Part shown: piece after piece, positions 31,989 through 39,873 of the stretch
Numbering within the stretch: the first letter of the stretch is position 1
How the letters are laid out: each line of letters starts with the position of its first letter
Assembly: GCA_014804795.1 (NCBI GenBank)
Contig: JAAUZC010000012.1
Location: forward strand, 131,076 to 195,075
Source of the DNA: Lachnospiraceae bacterium
GTDB taxonomy: Bacteria > Bacillota > Clostridia > Lachnospirales > Lachnospiraceae
Direction of reading: 5' to 3'
DNA length: 64,000 nucleotides
Notes under the pieces: model-generated
Database searches by the model: none
Told to the model about the DNA's origin: nothing
The model's input: the letters and a program-made list of their open reading frames with translations, nothing else
Translations under genes and position numbers: made by a program

Positions 31989-32029
31989 AAAAAATTCCAA
32001 CTACTCATTGATAGCCGGAATTTTTTTTT
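31989..32029 (+). terminator. intrinsic terminator near prophage right end
   Basis: AAAAAATTCC (31989-31998) pairs with GGAATTTTTT (32017-32026) and is followed by a nine-T run. It lies just before a small membrane-protein gene and would insulate it from upstream transcription. Confidence 0.7.
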
Positions 32030-32080
32030 GTATTATATAAAAAAGATGGTGGCGGACTTGCACAGAAAGGAGTGCGGGTT

Positions 32081-32212
32081 ATGGCAATTATCATAGCTTT
32101 AGTAATTAGTTTTATAGGGTATATGTGCTATGGTATTGACTTTTGTACGCTGTATACATTTGTCAGTATCGCACTGTCCCTGTATGACTTTACGCATGAT
32201 AAAACTGCCTAA
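32081..32212 (+). CDS. small hydrophobic protein (43 aa)
   Basis: ATG 32081 has a good AGAAAGGAG site. The 43-residue product is almost entirely membrane-like (MAIIIALVISFIGYMCYG, then TLYTFVSIALSLYDFT). It lies outside the lysis operon, behind a terminator. It could be a type I toxin-like or superinfection-related peptide, but it does not carry a recognised toxin signature. Confidence 0.5.
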   Translation: MAIIIALVISFIGYMCYGIDFCTLYTFVSIALSLYDFTHDKTA

Positions 32213-32550
32213 CGGTAGATAAATTGTTCTCGAAATTTACTTCCGATGAAACGTTGCGGTCACAACGTAATTTGCACGTCCGATAAAACGTAAAATATAG
32301 TGACTTTACCAAGTGCTGCCGTCACCGTCTTTTTTATAATCAAAAGTTTAAAATGCAAAATGTTGTATTCTTTAAAAACAACTTCTTTTATATTCCTCAA
32401 ATTTCTCTTAGTATTTATTGAAGTAAAAATTATTATCTTTATATATATATTCCCAAATTCATACTAAATGTAACACACTTTTTTATTTTTACTCAATAAT
32501 ATAGTGATATGCAAAAGTTATAATACATTGTCATGTTCTTTTGCGTTTGA
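32213..32550. other. A+T-rich non-coding right end of prophage, probable attR
   Basis: No convincing gene on either strand. The stretch contains ACGTTG/CAACGT arms around GGTCA-like sequence (near 32248-32265) and a GTGAC/GTCAC hairpin with a T-run (about 32300-32337), then very A+T-rich DNA. At 32551 an M23 peptidase reading frame begins abruptly in mid-domain, so the phage-host junction is placed at about 32540-32570. The att core itself cannot be defined because the left junction is outside the window. Confidence 0.55.
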
Positions 32551-33012
32551 TATTTTATTTTAATCGGTACGCCGATTATCGCAGCTGAATCCGGTTATGT
32601 GGAAGCACTCGGGTGGAATCAGTATGGCGGCTGGCGCATCGGTATTCGCAGCTTTGATAAAAAACGCTACTATTATTATGCACATCTGCGGCAGAACTAC
32701 CCGTATGTTGAGACCCTGAAAGAAGGGGATATTGTTTCGGCAGGGGATGTGATCGGTTATATGGGACATACCGGCTACAGTAAGACCGAAAATGTAAATA
32801 ATATAGAGACAGTACATCTGCATTTCGGTCTGGAGCTTGTGTTTGATGAATCCCAGAAAGAGAGCAACAATGAAATATGGATCAACTGTTATGAGCTGAC
32901 AAAGTTTCTCTCGAAGAACCGGAGTGAAGTGTATAAAGTAGAGGGGACAAAAGAATGGAAACGGGTGACGGATATCAAATTGCCGGAGGTAGAAAAGGCT
33001 AACAAAAATTAA
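32551..33012 (+). pseudogene. M23 metallopeptidase, 5' part missing
   Basis: The open frame runs from 32551, directly after an in-frame TGA, to TAA at 33010-33012. It encodes the second half of a LytM/M23 domain: IGTPIIAAESGYVEALGW, YYYYAHLRQNYPY, GHTGYS and the second zinc motif VHLHFGLEL. The first zinc motif (HxxxD), normally only about 10-20 residues before IGTP, is absent, as are start and signal peptide. The most likely cause is prophage insertion into the gene; the missing half should then lie beyond the phage integrase. Confidence 0.75.
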
Positions 33013-33025
33013 AGAACTATATATC

Positions 33026-33054
33026 TTGACAGAACAGATTTACAGATGTATTTT
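33026..33054 (+). promoter_or_regulatory. promoter TTGACA-17-TATTTT
   Basis: Perfect -35 (33026-33031) with a 17-base spacer to TATTTT (33049-33054), 37 bases before the CDF transporter start. Confidence 0.65.
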
Positions 33055-33090
33055 GGAAAGAATAATTCGTTTTGAAAGGTATATTTGGAA

Positions 33091-33990
33091 ATGAAACGGG
33101 AGCATAATCTTGCATATAGAGTGTCGGCAGTCAGTATTGCAGTAAATGTTATTTTATCTGTTTTGAAACTGGCAGCGGGTGTCTTGGCTTCTTCCGGTGC
33201 AATGATTTCTGATGCGGTGCATTCGGCATCGGATGTATTCAGCACGGTCATTGTGATTGCGGGCGTAGCCCTGTCCCGGAAAAAGTCAGACGCGGACCAT
33301 CAGTACGGGCATGAACGGATGGAATGTATGGCGTCGCTTCTGCTGGCGGCAGTGCTTGCCCTCACCGGCGGCGGAATCGGTATAAACGGTATACAGAAGA
33401 TTATCGGCGGAAGTTATGAGACACTGGCAGTGCCAGGACGTTTGGCTCTCGCCGCCGCAGTGGGTTCCATTTTAGTGAAAGAATGGATGTATTGGTATAC
33501 AAGGGCGGCGGCGAAAAAAATAAATTCCGGCGCGTTGATGGCGGATGCCTGGCACCACCGCTCGGACGCTCTCTCTTCTGTGGGTGCAATGATCGGTATT
33601 TTTGGCGCAAGAATGGGATATCCTGTGTCGGATGCAGTGGCCAGCGTAGTGATCTGCCTGTTTATCGAGAAGGCGGCGTTTGATATTTTCCGGGATGCCG
33701 CGGATAAGATGGTAGATAAATCCTGTCCGGATGAGCTGGTGGAACAGATGAGAGAAGTAGTGAAGAAAGAAGAGGGCGTGATTCATATTGATGATATGAA
33801 AACAAGGCTTTTCGGTGATAAGATATATGTGGATGTGGAATTTTCGGCGGATGGCAGCAAGTCTCTGGAAGAAAGCCATGATATTGCGGAGCGCGTGCAT
33901 GCGGCAATCGAACGGGAATTTCCCACAGTGAAACACTGCATGGTGCATGTGAATCCGTATCATGAGGGAGAATCGGTGCCGTTAAGCTAG
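33091..33990 (+). CDS. cation diffusion facilitator (CDF) transporter
   Basis: 299 residues from ATG 33091. Six predicted membrane helices. Metal-site motifs SSGAMISDAVHSASDV (helix 2) and DAWHHRSDALSS (helix 5) carry the HxxxD/DxxxD-type ligands. A C-terminal cytoplasmic domain (about residues 208-285) has the ferredoxin-like pattern HIDDMKTRLFGDKIYVDVEF. It is a proton antiporter exporting divalent metal (Zn, Fe or Mn; not decidable here). Transcribed from its own promoter. Confidence 0.88.
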   Translation: MKREHNLAYRVSAVSIAVNVILSVLKLAAGVLASSGAMISDAVHSASDVFSTVIVIAGVALSRKKSDADHQYGHERMECMASLLLAAVLALTGGGIGINGIQKIIGGSYETLAVPGRLALAAAVGSILVKEWMYWYTRAAAKKINSGALMADAWHHRSDALSSVGAMIGIFGARMGYPVSDAVASVVICLFIEKAAFDIFRDAADKMVDKSCPDELVEQMREVVKKEEGVIHIDDMKTRLFGDKIYVDVEFSADGSKSLEESHDIAERVHAAIEREFPTVKHCMVHVNPYHEGESVPLS

Positions 33991-34028
33991 GAAATCAGGC
34001 GGGGGATGACCTGACATAGGAATAAAAA

Positions 34029-34511
34029 ATGCAAAAAGAGAGATACAGCAGATTACCCGTAATAGGAAACAGGATAAAGAGAGATATGAAACAGTATGGC
34101 ATCGGTATTTTGGCAGCTGTCATACTGTATTTTCTGATGCATGCATTGTTTGATGCATTTTGTCCGTCTATACTGATATCGGGGTTTCCCTGTCCGGGCT
34201 GCGGCATGACGAGAGCCGTGCTTTATCTGTTTAAAGGGCAGTTTCAAAGATCATGGGCGCTGAATCCGGCGGCAATTTTTTGGGTGGTATGGGCGTTTTT
34301 GTTTGTATTTAAACGGTACGTAAAAGGAGAGAGATCAAAAGGCCTTAACCGGGCGTTTTTTGGGATCGTGTTGTTTATGGTAATTACCTATATTATCCGT
34401 ATGAAAATGTATTTTCCGAACAGGCCGCCCTATGTATATACAGATGATAATCTGTTTTCACGGATCATGCCGGGGTACGATAAGATAGTAAAGTATCTGT
34501 TCGGCAGGTGA
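34029..34511 (+). CDS. DUF2752 membrane protein
   Basis: 160 residues with about three membrane spans. The family signature PCPGCGMTRAVLYLFKG is present after the first helix. DUF2752 proteins have no established function. It lies 38 bases after the CDF gene and may share its transcript. Another gene of small membrane character follows from a separate promoter. Confidence 0.8.
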   Translation: MQKERYSRLPVIGNRIKRDMKQYGIGILAAVILYFLMHALFDAFCPSILISGFPCPGCGMTRAVLYLFKGQFQRSWALNPAAIFWVVWAFLFVFKRYVKGERSKGLNRAFFGIVLFMVITYIIRMKMYFPNRPPYVYTDDNLFSRIMPGYDKIVKYLFGR

Positions 34512-34541
34512 TTGACGGATACCTATATTTTAAGTTATACT
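34512..34541 (+). promoter_or_regulatory. promoter TTGACG-18-TATACT
   Basis: -35 TTGACG (34512-34517) starts at the base after the DUF2752 stop; -10 TATACT (34536-34541). A leader hairpin GCATCTG-CCGGA-CAGATGC (34560-34578) follows before the ribosome site of the gene at 34603. Confidence 0.7.
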
Positions 34542-34602
34542 GTATTGTGTGCAAAAACAGCATCTGCCGGACAGATGCGCAACTGGAATAGGAGAGATAA
34601 AA

Positions 34603-35181
34603 ATGGATAATTGGAACAATGAGCAGAAGCCGGACGTATCCGTAAGCGGACAGTTCAGCGGAAACCCTTATCAGGATCCGAATCAAAACACGAATCAGAG
34701 TATGAGCCAGAACACATTTGATCAAAATACGAATCAGAATACATTCGATCAAAACATGTATGGCCAGCCGTCAGGCGGAACGGGGAATTTTGGTCAGCCT
34801 CAGAATCCGTCAGGTAATTTTAACGGACAGCCAAGTGTCGGCACAGGCTATGGCCAGCCCCAGAACAACTATGCAAACGGCTACGGTCAGCCCTTTGCCA
34901 ACTATAATCAGCCGCCTTATCAGGGACCCGGTTATGCGAACACAGAAAAGGAAGAACCGATCGGGGTAGGTGAATGGACCGGCCTTTTGGCGATTGCGTC
35001 TTTTGTGCCTTGTATCGGTTTTATCCTGATGCTGGTCTGGGCCTTTGGCGGGACAGAAAAAAAGAGCAAATCAAATTTCTGCAAAGCTTATCTGATCATC
35101 TTTTTGATCAGGCTTGCACTGTATGCACTCCTGTTTATTGTATGGGGAGCAGCGATAGCCGATGCTATAGGAAGCATTTAG
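34603..35181 (+). CDS. N/Q/G-rich membrane protein (192 aa)
   Basis: ATG 34603 after GGAGAGAT. Residues 15-115 are a low-complexity Asn/Gln/Gly/Pro/Tyr tract with short repeats (QNTFDQNTNQNTFDQN; YGQPQN), prion-like in composition. They are followed by two membrane spans (about 125-150 and 165-190). The C-terminal part resembles DUF4190-like small membrane proteins. The disordered tract is presumably cytoplasmic or surface-facing; its role is unknown. Confidence 0.75.
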   Translation: MDNWNNEQKPDVSVSGQFSGNPYQDPNQNTNQSMSQNTFDQNTNQNTFDQNMYGQPSGGTGNFGQPQNPSGNFNGQPSVGTGYGQPQNNYANGYGQPFANYNQPPYQGPGYANTEKEEPIGVGEWTGLLAIASFVPCIGFILMLVWAFGGTEKKSKSNFCKAYLIIFLIRLALYALLFIVWGAAIADAIGSI

Positions 35182-35197
35182 AGCCTGCGACAGCGGT

Positions 35198-36064
35198 TTA
35201 ATTTTGGAAAATCAATCGCCCGGAAGCTCCACAGGGCAGAACAAGAGAACTTTCCGCCACCGGAAGGCCGATCTCTTCGGCTTCCACACAGCCGCCGAAT
35301 CGGGGAATAAAAACAGTATTCATCATATAGGACAGTACAGCGGGCTGAAGGCCCGTTGTATAGGAATTGAGAAGTACAAACAGCGGATTGTTTGATAAAA
35401 GTTCTGACACGCGTGTCAGAAATGGAAAGATGCTTTCTTCCATCTTCCAGACTTCGCCGCCGGGGCCTCTGCCGTAAGAGGGCGGATCCATAATAATGGC
35501 ATCATAATGATTGCCGCGGCGTATTTCGCGTTCAACGAATTTTGCGCAGTCATCTACCAGCCAGCGAATGGGTGCATTTGCAAGGCCGGAGGAGGCTGCG
35601 TTTTCTTTTGCCCAGTTCACCATGCCTTTGGAGGCGTCCACATGAGTTACGCTTGCACCCGCTTTCGCGGCTGAAACCGTGGCACCACCGGTATAGGCAA
35701 AGAGATTTAATACTTTGACAGGGCGGTCTGCATTTATGATCAACTCGGAAAACCAGTCCCAGTTGACTGCCTGTTCAGGGAAAAGACCGGTGTGTTTGAA
35801 ACTGAACGGTTTTAAATGAAAAGTCAGCTCTTTGTAGCGGATGGTCCATTCTTCGGGCAGATTCCGAAATTCCCATTCACCGCCGCCTTTATTGCTTCGA
35901 TGATAATGGCCGTTTTTCTTTTTCCAGCCGGTGTGGTTTTTCGGTGTATTCCAGATGACCTGGGGATCCGGACGTACAAGCAGATATTTCCCCCAGCGCT
36001 CCAGTTTTTCTCCTGAGGAGGTGTCAATGACTTCGTAATCTTTCCAGTTTTCGGCTATCCACAT
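35198..36064 (-). CDS. RlmI-like class I SAM-dependent methyltransferase
   Basis: 288 residues. Rossmann AdoMet motif I is VLNLFAYTGGATVSAAKAG with HVDASKGMVNWAKEN after it; the catalytic motif is IIMDPPSYGRGP, as in 23S rRNA cytosine methyltransferases of the RlmI/RlmK group. It is shorter than RlmI because the N-terminal PUA domain is missing, so the target cannot be assumed. It is convergent with the N/Q-rich gene, and its promoter is at 36103-36132. Confidence 0.8.
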   Translation of the reverse strand: MWIAENWKDYEVIDTSSGEKLERWGKYLLVRPDPQVIWNTPKNHTGWKKKNGHYHRSNKGGGEWEFRNLPEEWTIRYKELTFHLKPFSFKHTGLFPEQAVNWDWFSELIINADRPVKVLNLFAYTGGATVSAAKAGASVTHVDASKGMVNWAKENAASSGLANAPIRWLVDDCAKFVEREIRRGNHYDAIIMDPPSYGRGPGGEVWKMEESIFPFLTRVSELLSNNPLFVLLNSYTTGLQPAVLSYMMNTVFIPRFGGCVEAEEIGLPVAESSLVLPCGASGRLIFQN

Positions 36065-36102
36065 AATGAGGGTCCTTTCTATATAAACTTCGCAGTGCGT
36101 AT

Positions 36103-36132
36103 ATTATAGCAGTAAACATGTATTGTTGGCAA
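36103..36132 (-). promoter_or_regulatory. leftward promoter TTGCCA-18-TATAAT
   Basis: Minus-strand -35 TTGCCA (36127-36132) and extended -10 TGCTATAAT (TATAAT 36103-36108), 39 bases before the methyltransferase start. Confidence 0.75.
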
Positions 36133-36224
36133 TTTAAATGAAAAGCTTTCCTTTGGCAGAATATGCGGGCAAAAAAACGGCATCGCTTTCAGAAGAATAT
36201 CGTACGATGGTGTTGATTGAATTG

Positions 36225-37718
36225 TCAAGGATTTCTGTACTCCGAAGGACTGATACCGGTCAATTTTTTGAAGATGGAAGAAAAATACGTTGCGTCATGA
36301 TATCCGACCATTTCCGAAATGGCATAGATATAGACATCGGTGCCCAGCAACAGCTCTTTGGCTTTATTGATGCGCACCTGGTTAATATAGTCGGTCAGGG
36401 AAATATCGGCAGTTTTTTTGAACGTGCGGCTTAAGTGTGAAGAGGAAATATGAAGGTGGTCTGCAATCTGTTCTAAAGACAGGTCCGCGGCAAGGTTTTC
36501 TTCGATATATCTCATCGCTCTTTCTGTCAGTTGTCCTTGTGCACCGGCGTTATCACAAAGGCAGAGCTTCAGGGTATGGAACATTTCCGTAACAGTCTGT
36601 TCCAGAGCAAAAATATCACCGGCAGAGCGGATGGTGTTCAGATAATCCGCAGACAGCGTATCCAGCTCTTTTTTGATGGTGATTCGGGAACATATATAAA
36701 ATATCTGGGCACAGATATTTTTGACATCCTGTGCATTGACAAAATTGCGCTTGAATTTGGCAAAGAGATTCATTAACAGAGTTTCTGCCTCCTGAAACTG
36801 CCAGTCTAACAACAAATTTTCAAACTGGAACAGATCTAAAGAGTTTTCGGCGGTCAAATCGTATTCTTCGGTCAGTTCTTCCGAGAACAGAGCAATATTG
36901 TTTTCGGTATAGAAATTTAGGGTCAGCGCCTGTATTGCCTCGGATACGGCCTGTCTGAATGTGGCCGGAGTGTTATGAAAACGGCTGATACCGGCGGAAA
37001 TTTCCCGGGAATCCAATATGCGTGTGATGGCCTCAATTTCATGAAGGTTTTGGAGAATTTTTTCCTGATCGCTATGAAAATAGATGACAAGGATCAGATT
37101 ATTGTAGCGATAGCAGTAAGCATTTTTCTTTTCGTCTATGATGATCTTTTTCAGAGAATTGATGTCATCATTGAAGGGAACCAGACGGAATGCGGCGACA
37201 TAATAGCAGCACAGAGAAATACCGAACTCTTTCAGCTTATCCTGAAATGAGGGTTGATAGGGCTGGTCTGTTATTTTCTGCAAAAACTGTTCTTTTAAAA
37301 AGGCTTCTTTTTCTCTGGCGATACTGCTGTGGCGTTTGGATGTAACAAGCTGGTTCATGGCTGTCTGCACCGCCTCAAAAAGTTCTTTTTTATTGGTCGG
37401 TTTCAGAATAAAGGCGGAGACATTGTACTGAATGGCGGTTTTTGCGTACTCGAAGTCCGCATATCCGGTGAGGAGAATGACTTTTTTCTCAGGGCAGTTT
37501 TCATAGACATATTTTGCCACGTCAAGACCGTCCGCTTCGGGCATTTTGATATCGGTTATGATAATATCGGCATCCTGTTCCCGCAAAAAGGCGATGGCTT
37601 CCAGACCGTCACTGGCAGTTCCCGCAACCTCACAGTCAATGGAATTCCAGTTCATAAATTCGGCAATGCCTTTGCGCATGGTGGATTCATCATCTACAAT
37701 AAGCAGTTTAAATGTCAT
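36225..37718 (-). CDS. response regulator, AraC family (YesN-like)
   Basis: 497 residues. Receiver domain at the N-terminus (LLIVDDEST, phospho-acceptor Asp in IIITDIKMPEADGLD, then LLTGYADFEYAK), a long middle region, and a C-terminal AraC double helix-turn-helix (LSLEQIADHLHISSSHLSRT and ISEMVGYHDATYFSSIFKKL). It overlaps the kinase gene by 11 bases and is transcribed away from the sugar ABC operon, which it very likely activates. Confidence 0.9.
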   Translation of the reverse strand: MTFKLLIVDDESTMRKGIAEFMNWNSIDCEVAGTASDGLEAIAFLREQDADIIITDIKMPEADGLDVAKYVYENCPEKKVILLTGYADFEYAKTAIQYNVSAFILKPTNKKELFEAVQTAMNQLVTSKRHSSIAREKEAFLKEQFLQKITDQPYQPSFQDKLKEFGISLCCYYVAAFRLVPFNDDINSLKKIIIDEKKNAYCYRYNNLILVIYFHSDQEKILQNLHEIEAITRILDSREISAGISRFHNTPATFRQAVSEAIQALTLNFYTENNIALFSEELTEEYDLTAENSLDLFQFENLLLDWQFQEAETLLMNLFAKFKRNFVNAQDVKNICAQIFYICSRITIKKELDTLSADYLNTIRSAGDIFALEQTVTEMFHTLKLCLCDNAGAQGQLTERAMRYIEENLAADLSLEQIADHLHISSSHLSRTFKKTADISLTDYINQVRINKAKELLLGTDVYIYAISEMVGYHDATYFSSIFKKLTGISPSEYRNP

Positions 37719-39486
37719 GAGTTTCTCCTTTTTTCGGAATCCGGAAAGAAATTGTGGTACACAGATTCGGAATACTCTCTATTTTTATTCTGGCACTTTC
37801 CCCAAAAAGCAATTCCAGCCGTTTATCCAGATTTTTCAAACCTATATGCGTATGAGAATCTTTGCTTGAAGAGGAAATATTGCGGACATCCGGGATATCA
37901 GTAAAGCCGACCCCGTTGTCAATGATTGCAATTTCCATCTCCTGATCTGCACAGTCTTTGGAATCTGCGGTGAGGATTTGAATGATCAGCTTTCCTTTCC
38001 CCTTTTTGGGCTCCAGTCCGTGGATAATGGCATTTTCTACCAAGGGCTGGATGCAGAAACAGGGAACTTTGCACTGCATCAGCTCCTCCGGGATTTGGAT
38101 AATACAATCAATCTTGTCTTCGAAACGGCGCTGCTGCAAATAAACGTAAAATTTTACATACGACATTTCTTTTTCCAACTCAATAAAATCGGCTTCTCTC
38201 GAAAAAGTATTTGCTTTTAAAAGCTCTCCCAGCGAAATAACCATCTGATAGATTTCTTCATTGTTGATGATCTGGGCTTTCCATGCAATGGTGTTTAACA
38301 CATTAAACAGGAAGTGGGGGTTCATCTGAGCCTGCAGCGCCCTGATCTCCGCATTTTTTAACAGGAGCCTCTTCTGGAAATTATCGGTATAGTAGGTGTC
38401 AAGCTGCTGCAGCATCCGGTTGAAGGAATCGGCCCAGATCTCGAATTCATGGTACATCTTCATAGATGGGAGCCTGGAACTTTTTCCCTCAGAAATCTGA
38501 TTGATATGATAGATCATCCGTTTGATCGGGGTGGTAATCATCTGGCTGATGAGGACTGCGGCGGCGAGAGCAATGAAAACCGTGAGGGCAAGAAAAAGAA
38601 GATAGGTTTTCAGGGTACTGTTTAAATCTTTCAGCAGGAGATCTTTTGGGGCAACCACCGCGGAGGTGAGTCCGAGACCGGACAGTCTTTCGGAAGCGAC
38701 AAAATAATGCTGACCGCCCAGTATCTCCTCTCTGAAAGAAATGGTGGAGGAAGAAACGGCGGAGAGAGCCGCCAGTTCCATGCTCTGACTTTGCATGGCT
38801 TCATTGGAGACAAGAGTCATTTCCTGATTATAAAGACAGATAAACCAGGAGGGGTCAAGCCCCTCCACGCAATAATCCATCCATCTTTCGCGGTTTAGCC
38901 GGATGAAAAAGGTTCCCATATAGTTGCCTGTATTGCTGTTAAAAAGATTTCGGATAAAGTAGATACTGTTTTCATCAAAGGGCAGTATCCGGCATATAAG
39001 ATAGGGCTGTGATTTATCCAGCGTACTTAAAAGAGCAGCGTTTTGTTCTTCATAAGGTTCGAAAGAACCGGATGTATAAATATGGAATAAAGTTTTGTCC
39101 TTGCTGATAATAAAAATGGAATCTGTGAAGTTATGGCTTGCGATGGATGTCCTGTAATACATGGAGGACATCTGCCGCTCAATGGCAAGCTTCTGTTCTG
39201 ATGTGACATGGGAAGAATCAGGGGATTCCAGTATATCGAGAAGCCTTGTATCGGATAAAAACAGCGGCGCAACGGAATCGACCGCGGCAATCTGATCGGA
39301 AATTTTCTGGTTTACCTGAGTGAGCTGGGAGGTAAAAGAACGTTCATAGTTTTCCAGTAAAATACCGGCGGTTTTGTTATAATAGAAAAAACCGGAGAAC
39401 AACAGGGTAACTGTTACGATCAGGCAGATTGCGATGGTTATGAAAGTATGGAGTGATATAATTTTATGAGTGTTTTTTTGCTCCAT
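37708..39486 (-). CDS. sensor histidine kinase (YesM-like)
   Basis: 592 residues. One membrane helix (about 13-33), a large extracytoplasmic sensor region (to about 280), a second helix, a HAMP linker (ITTPIKRMIYHINQISEGKS) and the His_kinase domain with the phospho-His in QAQMNPHFLFNVLNTIAW. The ATP-binding part has PLVENAIIHGLEP and IIDNGVGF. It senses a sugar or the loaded binding protein and phosphorylates the adjacent YesN-like regulator. Confidence 0.9.
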   Translation of the reverse strand: MEQKNTHKIISLHTFITIAICLIVTVTLLFSGFFYYNKTAGILLENYERSFTSQLTQVNQKISDQIAAVDSVAPLFLSDTRLLDILESPDSSHVTSEQKLAIERQMSSMYYRTSIASHNFTDSIFIISKDKTLFHIYTSGSFEPYEEQNAALLSTLDKSQPYLICRILPFDENSIYFIRNLFNSNTGNYMGTFFIRLNRERWMDYCVEGLDPSWFICLYNQEMTLVSNEAMQSQSMELAALSAVSSSTISFREEILGGQHYFVASERLSGLGLTSAVVAPKDLLLKDLNSTLKTYLLFLALTVFIALAAAVLISQMITTPIKRMIYHINQISEGKSSRLPSMKMYHEFEIWADSFNRMLQQLDTYYTDNFQKRLLLKNAEIRALQAQMNPHFLFNVLNTIAWKAQIINNEEIYQMVISLGELLKANTFSREADFIELEKEMSYVKFYVYLQQRRFEDKIDCIIQIPEELMQCKVPCFCIQPLVENAIIHGLEPKKGKGKLIIQILTADSKDCADQEMEIAIIDNGVGFTDIPDVRNISSSSKDSHTHIGLKNLDKRLELLFGESARIKIESIPNLCTTISFRIPKKGETHDI

Positions 39487-39537
39487 TCGGGGTCTCCTGT
39501 TTTATTTATAGCTGTTACTCGCGGCTAAGCTATATTT

Positions 39538-39620
39538 CAGGAAGCAAAATATGCTTCCTGTCATTAGATTTACGGCGCAAAAGAGCGCCTTTTATCGAAA
39601 CTTGCGCTACAAGTTCCGAT
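39538..39620. promoter_or_regulatory. three hairpins in divergent control region
   Basis: The 387-base gap between kinase and binding-protein genes holds no gene. It contains CAGGAAGCA/TGCTTCCTG (39538-39546, 39552-39560), GGCGC/GCGCC followed by TTTT (39574-39593), and ATCGAAACTTG/CAAGTTCCGAT with one mismatch (39594-39604, 39610-39620). They may be regulator sites, terminators or a repetitive extragenic element. A clear sigma-A promoter for the ABC operon was not found, as expected for an activator-dependent promoter. Confidence 0.6.
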
Positions 39621-39873
39621 AAGCTACATTATCTCACATTTGTTTTAGAGCTTCAATGCGGTTTGGGGAATCCGCAAAATATTTAAAGAAGAGAGCATGA
39701 TAGTAAAAGGCTGCGGCTTCGGAAGGCAGGCAATAAGAAAAACAGACTGCAATTATGACGGAATACTCCAATATCTGCACAACACATTTTATTCAAATAA
39801 GGGGCTGTCCGGGATACAATTTCATTATACCAAACAGTTTTCATTTCATATTGCTTGGAGAAGGAGGAGAAGA

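Noticed and set aside
31793-32096. Short rightward frames after the endolysin
   Set aside because: They lie in A+T-rich non-coding DNA with terminators, lack ribosome sites and show no protein-like composition.
1-32560. Integrase, repressor or excisionase inside the window
   Set aside because: No tyrosine or serine recombinase motifs and no classic repressor were found; they are presumed to lie left of position 1.
36138-36434. 98-residue rightward frame at the 3' end of the AraC-type regulator
   Set aside because: Most of it is antisense to the conserved AraC domain and no ribosome site precedes it.
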